Below are positions 17,922 through 26,057 of a stretch of 64,000 nucleotides of DNA, in pieces (the first letter of the stretch is position 1; each line of letters begins with the position of its first letter). The notes beneath the pieces are model-generated. The model did not search any database. It saw only the letters and a list, made by a program, of their open reading frames with translations, and was not told the DNA's origin. The position numbers and the translations under genes are program-made. Origin of the DNA: Sphingomonadales bacterium (GTDB taxonomy: Bacteria > Pseudomonadota > Alphaproteobacteria > Sphingomonadales > Sphingomonadaceae); the NCBI GenBank assembly GCA_016714795.1, contig JADKCA010000008.1, forward strand, positions 62,001-126,000, written 5' to 3'.

Positions 17922-18374
17922 ATGGCCGACCGCGTCCCCGCCCGTATCCAGATCGGCGGCAGTCTTGCCGCAGATGAACTGGATCAATTGTCTGCACATA
18001 TTGCCACTTATGACCTGCGCTGTGATTGGGATGGCGAACCGTTTGATCGCACCGATCTGCCTGCCAATGGCCCGCTTGATCTTTACGCACTCGAAACACT
18101 GAATGGCAGCTTCGATGATCTCGAAGCCTATTGTGTAGCCTATAATCTGGCCTTCTGGCGCTGGGCGGGCGGCACAGCCGGGGCGTTCGACCCCGAGATC
18201 ATTGTCTTTACCGGCAATGGCCTGCCCGAACGCTTCGCGGCGTCCGAAGGGGAGATCATCGCGCTTGATCCCGACACAATCGCCGAACTCGGCAGTTACG
18301 ACGCCATCCTGGAGATGATCGAACGCAGCCGTTTCGATCCGCCGCCATTCCAGCTCACCAGCAATCCGTTATGA
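17922..18374 (+). CDS. Conserved hypothetical protein
   Basis: A 150-residue acidic protein from the ATG at 17922 (MADRVPARIQIGGSL), which follows AAAGGAT. Patterns such as YDLRCDWDGEPFD and DLEAYCVAYNLAFWRWAGGT suggest a compact alpha/beta fold. It is co-oriented with, and overlaps by ATGA, the next small gene (18371-18374). Such pairs are common in plasmid accessory operons; function unknown. Confidence 0.6.
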   Translation: MADRVPARIQIGGSLAADELDQLSAHIATYDLRCDWDGEPFDRTDLPANGPLDLYALETLNGSFDDLEAYCVAYNLAFWRWAGGTAGAFDPEIIVFTGNGLPERFAASEGEIIALDPDTIAELGSYDAILEMIERSRFDPPPFQLTSNPL

Positions 18375-18655
18375 GCTTCGCCATCGCCTTTTACGAGATT
18401 GGACTGGCCTATGGCGGGCCTGAGGAAGGCGGTTGGTGGTACGAGACCGGCGAGATTGTCCGGCTGATCTCGATCACCAGAACCGAGGCCGCAGCCCTCG
18501 CCATTGCAAGCCGCGCCAACCGACTGCTCGACCGAGTCCAGCGCCATCATCGCCCGGTCCATTCAGCGGCCTATGACGGTGGCCGCTTCCGTGCACTGGT
18601 CTTCGCCGGTCTCCCACCTGCCAGCTTCCCGGTCGAGCGCCCGATTTACAGCTGA
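18371..18655 (+). CDS. Small conserved hypothetical protein
   Basis: A 94-residue protein from ATG 18371, translationally coupled to the upstream gene. It contains GPEEGGWWYETGEIVRLI and a basic helix (ASRANRLLDRVQRHHRP). No signal peptide or catalytic motif. Function unknown, probably acts with the preceding protein. Confidence 0.6.
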   Translation: MSFAIAFYEIGLAYGGPEEGGWWYETGEIVRLISITRTEAAALAIASRANRLLDRVQRHHRPVHSAAYDGGRFRALVFAGLPPASFPVERPIYS

Positions 18656-18724
18656 ACCGCTGCGCTGTTTCGCTTGAGCGTTGCATCGGGCAGACGCGAG
18701 CATTTCCTCCAAGGAGCCCCGCTT

Positions 18725-19075
18725 ATGGACTTCGAACCTGACCGCTTCGCTTTCTCTTATGCGCGCGCCTTCTGCTTTGCGTCGAGCGGCAATGCCTATG
18801 ATGCAACCCAGACCGACGCGGCGATCAGCCGCGGCGCCATCCTGCTCATTGCCTCGGAACGCATCGTCGGTCTGGCCGACACCTGGCCGATTGCCGTGAC
18901 TCAGGCGCATGGCGCGCTCCATCAGATTGCGCCTGGGCGCTTTGCCGACCTTGGGGCCTTGGTGGCTGAGTTTGGCATCTCCGAAAGTGACTTTCTCGAA
19001 GCAGCGCAATTGGCGCGCGAACTGGGCTTCGCCCTCGATCCCACGCTTGAAGCTCTCCTTGGGAGCCTCCTGTGA
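18725..19075 (+). CDS. Small conserved hypothetical protein
   Basis: A 116-residue protein; the start at ATG 18725 (MDFEPDRFAFSYARAFCFAS) follows AAGGAGC with ideal spacing. Contains a polar alpha-helical C-terminal half (ISESDFLEAAQLARELG). No known motif. It lies between the 18.4-kb pair and the DUF736 gene and is probably in the same transcription unit. Function unknown. Confidence 0.6.
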   Translation: MDFEPDRFAFSYARAFCFASSGNAYDATQTDAAISRGAILLIASERIVGLADTWPIAVTQAHGALHQIAPGRFADLGALVAEFGISESDFLEAAQLARELGFALDPTLEALLGSLL

Positions 19076-19185
19076 CGGGACTGCGCGCGGGCGCGCAGCG
19101 ATCGGCCTTACGGCCGAGAGGGAAGGGGGGTGGGAGGAAGTGGTCAGGCAAGGGTTTGACCAGACAATCCATCAGGAGAATATCG

Positions 19186-19707
19186 ATGAACATCGGAACG
19201 ATCAAGAAGAACGCCGCTGGCCAGCTCATTGGTCAAGTGAGCACGCTCGCTGTGACGCTGACCGTGGGTCTGCGCGGCGTCATGAGCAACAACCCGCGCG
19301 CGCCCAAGTTCGAAATCGTCGCCTTGAACGCCGCCCGCCAGTGGGTCGTCGTTGGCGCGCTGTTCGAACTGACTGCCAACGCTACCGGCGAAAGCTTCTA
19401 CCAGGGCAAGATCGACGACCCCAGCATGGCGAACCCGCTCTACATTGCGCTGTTCGCGCAGGAAGACGGCTCGTTCAACGTTGCCTGGCAGCGCCCGACG
19501 CGCCGCCGTGCGAGCACGCTCGAAGCTGCCGACTATGGTGAGGGCGACATGTTCGACGGTGCAGACAATCGCGGCGGCCTTGAAGACCGGGGCGGCGATG
19601 GCCTGGGCGAAAGCACCGCTGACGGTCCACGCAAGGGCAAGGCCAAGGTCGGTGCCGATGCTGGCACCAAGCCCGAAGACGCGCTTCCCCCGCTGGTCGA
19701 CGCCTGA
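19186..19707 (+). CDS. DUF736 family protein
   Basis: A 173-residue protein starting MNIGTIKKNAAGQLIGQVST, the diagnostic start of DUF736 proteins, followed by LRGVMSNNPRAPKFEIVALN and WVVVGALFE. DUF736 is a small alphaproteobacterial plasmid/ICE family, usually near transfer or maintenance genes, with no known function. The acidic, Gly-rich C-terminal extension (residues 125-173) is longer than in short members of about 110 residues. The ATG at 19186 follows CAGGAGA. A terminator lies at 19734. Confidence 0.85.
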   Translation: MNIGTIKKNAAGQLIGQVSTLAVTLTVGLRGVMSNNPRAPKFEIVALNAARQWVVVGALFELTANATGESFYQGKIDDPSMANPLYIALFAQEDGSFNVAWQRPTRRRASTLEAADYGEGDMFDGADNRGGLEDRGGDGLGESTADGPRKGKAKVGADAGTKPEDALPPLVDA

Positions 19708-19733
19708 CCCCTCCCGGGCACGGCCAGTACCCT

Positions 19734-19777
19734 CGCAAGGGCTCGTTCGCATTCGCGAGCGGGCCCTTGCCCTTTTT
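19734..19777 (+). terminator. Rho-independent terminator after DUF736 gene
   Basis: The outer stem GCAAGGGC (19734-19741) and GCCCTTGC (19763-19770) encloses an inner CTCG/CGAG stem; CC and TTTTT (19773-19777) follow. It ends the plus-strand accessory run. Confidence 0.7.
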
Positions 19778-19875
19778 CAATACCCCACTAAACCCGTCTT
19801 GCGCAGACAGGTTCAACGCTGGTCTGTATCGAATTCTTCCGCCCATCGAGAAAAGGCCATCAGTTGGATCATGAA

Positions 19876-20235
19876 ATGCTTCTGACACAGGCCGCTGAGG
19901 TATTTGCTGCCCATGTCAGCCCAACCATGTCGCCCTGTCTGCGTGCCTGTTCTGACGGTCAGTTTGAGCGCTTGAGCTCGGCGCCCCATTGACCACTGGC
20001 GCAAGCGCTTGTTCCCGCCGTGAGCATCCGCTCCTCGGTCAAGCCTGAGACGATCACCTGTCTCGACTGCGGCAAGAAGATGCAAACGTTGAAACGTCAT
20101 CTGCGAGTGAGCCGCGACTTGAGCGCGCTCGCGACCTATGATTTCGCGCGCCTGCCCGCCATCCGACGTTGCCCAAAACATGCGCAGAGCCATGCGCTCA
20201 AAATAGGCCTTGGCCGGAAGCTGGAGTATCGCAAA
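19876..20235 (+). pseudogene. Decayed MucR/Ros-family zinc-finger regulator
   Basis: Pieces of a MucR/Ros regulator lie in order but in different frames: an N-terminal TQAAEVFAAHVS from the ATG at 19876, then ALELGAPL in another frame, then VSIRSSVKPETITCLDCGKK with QTLKRHLR (the CxxC zinc-finger start and basic helix), and finally KIGLGRK near 20200-20220. The middle segment that should read WGLP, YP, VAPNYA is scrambled and in-frame stops occur. Several indels are needed, so unlike other frameshifted genes here this one is truly degenerate. MucR/Ros proteins repress genes including plasmid transfer functions. Confidence 0.6.
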
Positions 20236-20637
20236 GCCGACTGCTCTCAAATGGCTCGGCATCGCGGAGGCATGCGGACAAAGCTGCCGGCACGGCTTCG
20301 ATGCCAGATCCGGCTGCAACCAAGCCCGTAGTGGTTCGCCGATATGCACTGTCCGCACCGGGCTCGCGAGCGCGCTGCGCTCGATAGGCATGACATTCAA
20401 CTCAGGATGCATCCTCGATGATCTGCCGCCGCCCTTGCTGCGATGAACCATGCGGCGGTCGGGCCGGGGCACAACCGGCAAAGCAGCGGACCGGGAAGCC
20501 CTGCGGGCTTGCCGCACCACTCCTCGCTTTACCGGTTCCCCGCTGCTGGCGCGCGGTGTGCCGCCGTCCCTTGTCCCGCCGCTCCTCCTGTTCATCGCCG
20601 GGCAGTTCCGGCGAGTGTCAACAAGGAGGTACATCAC
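20236..20637. other. Leader region of first ssb gene
   Basis: About 400 bases without a convincing gene. GC-rich, with short open frames of biased composition. It ends in AAGGAGGT (20622-20629), the ribosome binding site of ssb. Confidence 0.45.
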
Positions 20638-20973
20638 ATGAAAAATCTGGTCATTCTCATCGGGCGCATCGCATCGACCCCGGAAACCCGCAACAATGGC
20701 AACACCAGCGTCACCAACTTTACGCTCGTGACCGACCGGCCCCGCATCGTCGACGGCAAGACGGTCAAGAACGATGCAGGCTATACCGAGACCATCCCGG
20801 AATTTCATCGCATCACGGTCTTCAACGGCCTCGGCCAGACCGTCGCCAAGCACAAGGCCAAGGGCGATATGGTCGAGGTTCAGGGCCGCCTCCATTATTC
20901 CAAATGGACCGACAAGGACCAGATCGAACGCTACTCGGTCGAAATTATCGCCGAGGAAGTCCTCTTCCTCTAG
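20638..20973 (+). CDS. ssb: Single-stranded DNA-binding protein (first copy)
   Basis: A 111-residue SSB-type OB-fold protein: MKNLVILIGRIASTPETR, then VTNFTLVTDR, EFHRITVFNGLGQTVAKHKAKG, and VEVQGRLHYSKWTD, all core elements of bacterial SSB. It lacks the acidic C-terminal tail (DDxxPF) that recruits repair proteins, as is usual for short plasmid SSBs. The ATG at 20638 has a near-perfect AAGGAGGT. It should coat single-stranded DNA during transfer or replication. A diverged second copy lies at 39307. Confidence 0.9.
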   Translation: MKNLVILIGRIASTPETRNNGNTSVTNFTLVTDRPRIVDGKTVKNDAGYTETIPEFHRITVFNGLGQTVAKHKAKGDMVEVQGRLHYSKWTDKDQIERYSVEIIAEEVLFL

Positions 20974-21129
20974 GCGGACTGGTCCGGCACAGAGCGGCGC
21001 TATCGGCAGTGCGCTTTGCGGTTCCTGCTCTTTGCGGCACATGCTATATGGGCCAAAATTGCTCTTTTGGCAGCCGACAAACAGGGGATTTGATCATGGC
21101 TAAATGCGCCGGACGGCGCACCGGCGCGT

Positions 21130-21342
21130 GTGAGTGTACCGCTCACCCGCTTTCACAACAATACCGGCGAGTTCCTCGACCTCGCGCTGGTACAGCCGGT
21201 CACGCTCACCAAGCATGACCGGGTCGTGCTCACGATCTGCGAGGCGGGTTATTTCGAGCGGCTTGAGGCCTTCGCTGCCGCCCATGGCGGCCCGTGCCGC
21301 GCGAGGCGGGCAGGGCTTCAAATGCTGACCAGTCTGCGGTGA
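21130..21342 (+). CDS. Phd/YefM-like antitoxin, no adjacent toxin
   Basis: A 70-residue protein from GTG 21130 (MSVPLTRFHNNTGEFLDLAL, then PVTLTKHDRVVLTI and YFERLEAF), matching the DNA-binding part of Phd/YefM antitoxins. No toxin gene follows; the next gene is a DUF2493 remnant. It may be an orphan or a stand-alone regulator. The ribosome binding site is weak, so the start is uncertain. Confidence 0.65.
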   Translation: MSVPLTRFHNNTGEFLDLALVQPVTLTKHDRVVLTICEAGYFERLEAFAAAHGGPCRARRAGLQMLTSLR

Positions 21343-21353
21343 TTTGCTGTTAA

Positions 21354-21375
21354 CCGGCCCGCAGGCGCGGGCCGG
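21354..21375. other. Perfect 9-bp GC hairpin after the Phd-like gene
   Basis: CCGGCCCGC (21354-21362) and GCGGGCCGG (21367-21375) with a 4-base loop, 11 bases after the stop at 21342. No T tract follows, so it may protect the mRNA end or aid factor-dependent termination. Confidence 0.45.
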
Positions 21376-21465
21376 GCAAATCCTATACTCTCTCTCATCT
21401 CGCCATCAGGCTGACGCTTCATCGCCATAGCATGACGCTTGGGTGCTGGCGGCTGTCAAGGACCA

Positions 21466-21528
21466 GCGGTCCCCCCAATTTTGCGCATCGGACCGCTTCG
21501 CTTGTCCGCACACAAAATCGGCTCCCCC
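21466..21528 (+). repeat. Leader repeat, copy 1
   Basis: GCGGTCCCCCCAATTTT followed after about 35 bases by AAAATCGGCTCCCCC. The same arrangement is found at 22780-22843 before another small gene; see that entry. The region 21376-21650 otherwise holds no gene. Confidence 0.5.
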
Positions 21529-21650
21529 ACTGGCGGGCGGGGCCGCGACAGCGCGTGCCGCGCGTCGTCCCTGACGGCCTGGCACCAGCGTCCAGACGAT
21601 CTCCATCTTTCATCCATCGGGGATGAGAGGGTTTTCAATTGGAGGTCTAT

Positions 21651-22606
21651 ATGTCCCAGCGTTTTTCAAACTTCGCCGATCTTGCAGATCATTATGCCGA
21701 GCAGGTCGCAAGCCCTGATTATGGCACCGCGTTCATGGAGCAGACCGAGATGGCGCGCCTCTCGATTGCAGAGGAACCGACCACAGCCGAGATGCCCGAT
21801 CCGGACAAGGCGCAGGCCGCGCTTGAGATGATCATGGCAACAGTCTTCGACCTGTTCCGCGATACACGCATGGAGGATTTCTCCGCCGAGATTGGCTGGG
21901 GCATTGCCAACAGCTTCCATGTCGTGGCGAAGCGCCTTGATGACCGCGAGGATGCCGCCAGCCAGAAGCTTACGGAATTGCTCAAGACCTGGGACCCGTC
22001 GGAAGTCTATCAGACCGAAGTCGAGGATTTGACGATGACGGCGCGGAGCCTGTCCGAATGCCGCGACGCGATGGAATGCATGCGCGAACATGCCGCCCGC
22101 ATCTACCATGTCGAGACCGGAAGGCCGTTCTCTCCGGTGCGCGGCTCGCGGGTTGCCTCCAAAGCTACGGCATCAATGATCGAAGCCCGAGACTATATTG
22201 CCAGTCGGCCCAACAACGCCGTGAACAATATGCGCCATCGGGGGCTGTCGTCGCCTTCTCGGGCGGGCAAACATGGGCTGACCATGAACTGATCTGGGAG
22301 TATCTCGACTGCATCAAAGCACGGATTCCGTCGATGATCCTCGCCACCACGGCACAGAACAAGGGTGCCGATGTCATCGCGGCAAGCTGGGCTGCAAAGA
22401 ATGACGTGAAGGTCGTGCTGTGCCGTCTTGACCGTGCCTTGGGCAACCGCGCGGCCTTTGTGCGCAACGACCGGATCGTTGGCTTCCGTCCGGTGGAAGC
22501 GATCGTCTGCAGCGGAACCGGTATCCAGGCCAATCTCGCAGACAAGTTGCGGACCGCAGGCGTGCCGCTTCATGTCTTGCGCGAGCGGACAGTGATGCAC
22601 GGTTGA
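21651..22606 (+). pseudogene. DUF2493 (SLOG-like) protein gene, one-base frameshift
   Basis: Start MSQRFSNFADLADHYAEQVA at ATG 21651 (GGAGGT site). The helical N-terminal 180 residues continue in frame 1 to about 22200. The C-terminal DUF2493/YspA domain, a SLOG-related Rossmann fold expected to bind a nucleotide-like ligand (VVAFSGGQTWADHELIW to GTGIQANLADKLRTAGVPL), is in another frame ending at 22606. Adding one G in the GG at about 22206 restores a 318-codon gene. This is either a sequencing error or a recent lesion. DUF2493 proteins are common on alphaproteobacterial plasmids; their role is unknown. A terminator follows. Confidence 0.75.
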
Positions 22607-22628
22607 TCCAATCCGCCATCCGCCAATC

Positions 22629-22666
22629 AGGGGTGCCAGGCCTTACGGGTCTGGTGCCCCTTTTTT
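22629..22666 (+). terminator. Rho-independent terminator after DUF2493 gene
   Basis: A 14-bp stem including G-U pairs, AGGGGTGCCAGGCC (22629-22642) and GGTCTGGTGCCCCT (22648-22661) with loop TTACG, is followed by further T to 22666. Confidence 0.85.
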
Positions 22667-22779
22667 GCCCGTTCGCACATCCGAAGGATCGGGTGGCGGG
22701 CAGGGCACCCAAAACCCAAACACACACTCTCGCAAGAATTCCAAGGATGAAGACCGGAGCTAGCCCGCCTCAAGGATGC

Positions 22780-22843
22780 GCGGTCCCCCCAATTTTTTCC
22801 TCCTCTGCGCTAACGCTCCGTTCCAGAGAAAATCGGCACCCCC
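22780..22843 (+). repeat. Leader repeat, copy 2
   Basis: GCGGTCCCCCCAATTTT and, 30 bases on, AAAATCGGCACCCCC, nearly identical in sequence and layout to 21466-21528. Both copies lie 90-160 bases upstream of a gene with a strong GGAGGT site, so they may be a shared regulatory leader or remnants of a duplicated intergenic unit. Confidence 0.5.
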
Positions 22844-22934
22844 GCGCCCCGCTGTCGCGGCCTTCGGTCCTTGACCCGGACCAGCTCCGATCTTCTCTGA
22901 AGAGACCTCTTCGATTTTCAACAAGGAGGTTATC

Positions 22935-23243
22935 ATGTCAGCACTTGCCGTTCAGACCATCGCCGTTTTCAATCAGCCCGCTTATGACGCAGCCTATCGC
23001 ACGGCATCGATCCGGGCCCAGCACAGCTTCTTCGACCAGCACATCGTCGAAGACGAGGACGCCGGTTTCATCGCCATCGACGAAGGCGATTATAACGGCC
23101 TGACACAGGAGCTCATCGACCGGATCGTCCACACCATCGCAGCGCAGATGGCAGATGATTTCGACCTTCCCGACTACGCCCGAGCCTCCCATATCGCCGC
23201 CGGTATCGATCTCGATTTCGACGCCGACGACTGCCCATTCTGA
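22935..23243 (+). CDS. Small acidic conserved hypothetical protein
   Basis: A 102-residue, strongly acidic protein (MSALAVQTIAVFNQPAYDAA, ending GIDLDFDADDCPF) with an excellent AAGGAGGT ribosome binding site before ATG 22935. No known motif. The acidic composition could suggest a DNA mimic (many Ard-type anti-restriction proteins are such), but nothing in the sequence proves this. A strong terminator follows, so it is a single-gene or last-gene unit. Confidence 0.65.
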   Translation: MSALAVQTIAVFNQPAYDAAYRTASIRAQHSFFDQHIVEDEDAGFIAIDEGDYNGLTQELIDRIVHTIAAQMADDFDLPDYARASHIAAGIDLDFDADDCPF

Positions 23244-23251
23244 GCGCAGCC

Positions 23252-23287
23252 AAGGGGAGGGGCCGCAAGGCTCCTTCCCCTTTTTTT
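23252..23287 (+). terminator. Rho-independent terminator
   Basis: AAGGGGAGGGGCC, loop GCAA, GGCTCCTTCCCCTT with one bulged base, then a seven-T tract (23281-23287). Ends transcription before the integrase region. Confidence 0.85.
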
Positions 23288-23500
23288 ATGCGAACCCAAA
23301 AGCCACGGCGCGGCATCGAGCCCTGCCGTGGCTTGCTTGCCAGCAGCTTTACTGACACCATCTTTCGGTCCTGATCGCTGGCCGACGGCACCCCGGTCAA
23401 TGCCCGCATCATAGCAAAATCAACTCCAAAAGTGACAAGCTACTCTGCTGGGTAATCTGAAATATGAGCAGACCCTACACTGCTAAAGCAGTTTCATGGC
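23288..23500. other. Intergenic region before the integrase pair
   Basis: About 210 bases with no gene seen; base composition falls towards AT near 23420-23470, where an integrase promoter may lie. Confidence 0.4.
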
Positions 23501-23502
23501 AA

Positions 23503-23656
23503 AAATGGCGGAAATACGTCAGTTTTGACGTTCGAAACTCCCGGCAGTTTGGGGTCTGATGAATGCTGTCTGGTCCCCAGAAATGGCGGAATTTCGGGGA
23601 CTCTGGAGGGCAGTTTTGATATAAATGCATGCCATATGGTCCCCAATCGGCTCTTG
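23503..23656. repeat. Imperfect tandem repeats upstream of the integrase (possible att/arm sites)
   Basis: Two diverged copies of a module occur: AAATGGCGGAAATACG (about 23504) and AAATGGCGGAATTTCG (about 23581), each followed by CAGTTTTGA (about 23519 and 23611) and then by a TGGTCCCCA box (about 23571 and 23637). The boxes read AATGCTGTCTGGTCCCCA and ATGCCATATGGTCCCCAA. A third box, AATGCTATTTGGTCCCCAA, lies near 39822, 16 kb away. An inverted repeat (GTCCCC-A-GAAAT/ATTTC-GGGGAC) overlaps the first. Such arrays suit integrase arm sites or an attachment site; this is inference. Confidence 0.5.
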
Positions 23657-24808
23657 CCCGGGAATCGGGCCTATCTTGATGGCAATCTGGTTCGCCGGAA
23701 AATGGGTGAGTCTGACCTGGATCAGGTCATCTGGGACAATGAACTGGCAGGCTTTGGTCTGCGGATCCGTCCGTCGGGCAAGCGCTATTGGTTCGTCCGT
23801 TTGCGCCAACGTGGACGGCACCGCCGTATCTCGCTGGGATGCACCGACGATGTCGAGGCACCGATCGCGCGGGGCGAGGCGCGTAGGCTGTTGGCAGAAG
23901 TTGCCCTTGACGGACTGCCCAAGCGGGTCGCGGCGAAAGTGGCTCCAGTACTCGCCGACTATGTGGATGAGTTCTGGACAGATTGCGCACGGCACTGGAA
24001 GCCCTCAACCCAAAGGCGAAACCGGAATGCCTTGGAGAAGGAAATACTGCCAGCGTTCGGAGCCATGCGGATCGACCTGATCGGTCGGGCAGAGATCACC
24101 CGGTGGCGCGACGATTATGCCGATGGGCGCGGCTCGCGTTACAACCGCGCTGTTCCGGTTTTGGGCGCAATGTTCAAATATGCTGAGCAGCTTGGCTATA
24201 TTCGCAAGAACTCCAACCCCTGCAAAGGCATGCCGGGTTTTAAACCGAACAAGAAGGAGCGCTTTCTCAGTCCGGTCGAGTTTCGCAGGCTCGCGCGTGA
24301 GCTGGATGCCGACGCGGCGTCCTATCCAGTGCATGTCGCCATTGTCCGCTTGCTGATTTTTACCGGCGCGCGGATCAGCGAAATCCGCGACCTCCAATGG
24401 GACTGGGTGCAGTTGCCGCGCCTGGTGCTGCCTGACAGCAAGACCGGTCCCAAAACCATCTATCTCAACAGTCAGGCCGTTCGGATATTTGATGGCGTCG
24501 CCCGACACGGGGACTGCCGGTTTGTCTTCCCCAATGCAAAGCGCAATGCGCCCATCATTCTTGATCCGTGGTGGCTGCAATTCCGCCGCCGCTGCGCGAT
24601 GCCCGACGTTCGCCTTCACGATCTGCGGCACAGTTTTGCATCGGTGGCAGTGCGGGAGAAGGTTCAACTCGCAACGATCGGCAGCCTTCTTGGTCATGCC
24701 TTACCCGAAACGACCGCGCGCTATGCCCACCTCGCTGATGATACTGTTGCCGAGGCTGCCCAGCGCGTTTCTGGCGGCCTTGCCGAAACACTGGGTCTGT
24801 CGGCATGA
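23636..24808 (+). CDS. Tyrosine recombinase/integrase 1
   Basis: A 390-residue tyrosine recombinase from the ATG at 23636. The frame is open upstream to a TTG at 23525, but that part consists of the repeat array. N-terminal arm-binding DUF4102-like region (ELAGFGLRIRPSGKRYWFVR), SAM-like core-binding domain, and a catalytic domain with box-I arginine in FTGARISEIRDLQW, HDLRHSFAS (HxxR), and LLGHALPETTARYAH (second His and Tyr nucleophile). Complete. It overlaps integrase 2 by 4 bases. Likely excises or integrates the adjacent island; it may act with its partner. Confidence 0.9.
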   Translation: MVPNRLLPGNRAYLDGNLVRRKMGESDLDQVIWDNELAGFGLRIRPSGKRYWFVRLRQRGRHRRISLGCTDDVEAPIARGEARRLLAEVALDGLPKRVAAKVAPVLADYVDEFWTDCARHWKPSTQRRNRNALEKEILPAFGAMRIDLIGRAEITRWRDDYADGRGSRYNRAVPVLGAMFKYAEQLGYIRKNSNPCKGMPGFKPNKKERFLSPVEFRRLARELDADAASYPVHVAIVRLLIFTGARISEIRDLQWDWVQLPRLVLPDSKTGPKTIYLNSQAVRIFDGVARHGDCRFVFPNAKRNAPIILDPWWLQFRRRCAMPDVRLHDLRHSFASVAVREKVQLATIGSLLGHALPETTARYAHLADDTVAEAAQRVSGGLAETLGLSA

Positions 24809-26013
24809 CGAGCCTTTCGCTCAAACAAGTCGTTGAGAAGGCGCTGGCTGAAGTCGGTGCCAATCCGCGTATTGCGCGCAAGCCCAAGGGCAAAGCGCGC
24901 ACAACCACGTGGCTCCAGGTCGAGCATGGCTTTGGCATCCGTCATTATCCAAGTGGTCGGCATGTCTATATCGTCCAGATGCGCATGGCAGGCCGTATGC
25001 GCACCGTCACCATTGGCCCAGCATCGGTTTTGACACGCCATCAGGCGATGATAGTTGCCCGGCGGGTCATTGCGCATGTGCGCGTCGGCCATGACCCGGC
25101 GACCACGCGGCAGCAAATCCGCAATGCGCCGAGCATGGACGACTTCATGGACGAGTATTGGGAGAAGTGTTCTCCCAGTTGGAAGCCATCGACGGTCGAA
25201 ACGGCCACCGGCTATCGTCGCTGCCATATCGATGGGGCGTTTCCGGAGGCCTTCGTTGACAGCCTGACCGAGGCCGAGGTCATCAAATGGTTTGTGGCGC
25301 TCACGGACAATTCCGGCCCCAGCGCTGCCAATCGCTGTTGGGAAATATTGCGCGCTGCCTTCAACAAGGCGGAGAGCTGGGGCTATCGCGTTGAAAACAC
25401 CAACCCCTGCCTTGCCGTGCGTCAGAACAAGCGCATCCATCGCACGCGCTTTCTGTCGAACGACGAACTCACCCGGCTTGGAGTGGCATTGTCCGGAGCC
25501 CGAGAGAGCGAAGATCGCATGGAACAGGTCCATGCAACGGCGATTTTGCTACTGATCCTGACGGGATGCCGCATGGGTGAGATTCTCGGGCTGCAATGGA
25601 GCGACGTCAAAGGGAACCGCCTCCTTCTGCGCGATAGCAAGACAGGGCCACGTACCGTCTGGCTAGGCGACGAGGCACGCGCGCTCGTCCAGGCGCTCCC
25701 TCGTGAGGGCAGTACTCCTTGGTTGTTTTGGAATTGGCGCTTCAAGAAGCCAATCCGCAACCTTGGCCATGTTTGGGATCGCTATCGGAACGAAGTTGGC
25801 CTCAAGAATGCCCATCTACACGATCTACGCCATACTTTTGCCAGCCATGCCGTGATGGGGAAGGAGAATCTGGCGATGGTTGGTAAGCTGCTTGGCCATG
25901 CCAAGGTGGCTTCGACTGCACGCTATGCCCATTTTGATGACGACCATCTGCTTGAAGCAGCAGAGGTCATTGGCGCAGCCATCGAGCGGGCAATGCTGAC
26001 GGGCAAACACTAA
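24805..26013 (+). CDS. Tyrosine recombinase/integrase 2
   Basis: A 402-residue tyrosine recombinase coupled by ATGA to integrase 1. Domains as in integrase 1: arm-type N-terminus (FGIRHYPSGRHVYIVQMRM), core-binding region, then TGCRMGEILGLQW (box-I Arg), HDLRHTFASH (HxxR), LLGHAKVASTARYAH (His and Tyr). All catalytic residues are present. The two proteins are related in order and spacing but clearly diverged, so the pair is an old duplication, possibly a heteromeric recombinase. Confidence 0.9.
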   Translation: MTSLSLKQVVEKALAEVGANPRIARKPKGKARTTTWLQVEHGFGIRHYPSGRHVYIVQMRMAGRMRTVTIGPASVLTRHQAMIVARRVIAHVRVGHDPATTRQQIRNAPSMDDFMDEYWEKCSPSWKPSTVETATGYRRCHIDGAFPEAFVDSLTEAEVIKWFVALTDNSGPSAANRCWEILRAAFNKAESWGYRVENTNPCLAVRQNKRIHRTRFLSNDELTRLGVALSGARESEDRMEQVHATAILLLILTGCRMGEILGLQWSDVKGNRLLLRDSKTGPRTVWLGDEARALVQALPREGSTPWLFWNWRFKKPIRNLGHVWDRYRNEVGLKNAHLHDLRHTFASHAVMGKENLAMVGKLLGHAKVASTARYAHFDDDHLLEAAEVIGAAIERAMLTGKH

Positions 26014-26041
26014 TCTCCATTGCAGTATCCCATGCAACATG

Positions 26042-26057
26042 ATATCTCATAGGATAT
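26042..26057. promoter_or_regulatory. Possible operator at the PIN toxin start
   Basis: ATATC (26042-26046) and GATAT (26053-26057) are inverted repeats that overlap the ATG of the PIN gene at 26056, as expected for autoregulation by an RHH antitoxin. Short, so tentative. Confidence 0.3.

Noticed and set aside
20443..20637. N-terminal extension of the first SSB
   Set aside because: SSB proteins start at MKNLVILIG; the upstream residues are Pro/Ala/Arg-rich and a perfect ribosome binding site precedes the internal ATG.
19813..21042. Minus-strand open frame (409 codons) across MucR remnant and ssb
   Set aside because: It runs antisense to both genes and through their intergenic region; composition is unlike a protein.
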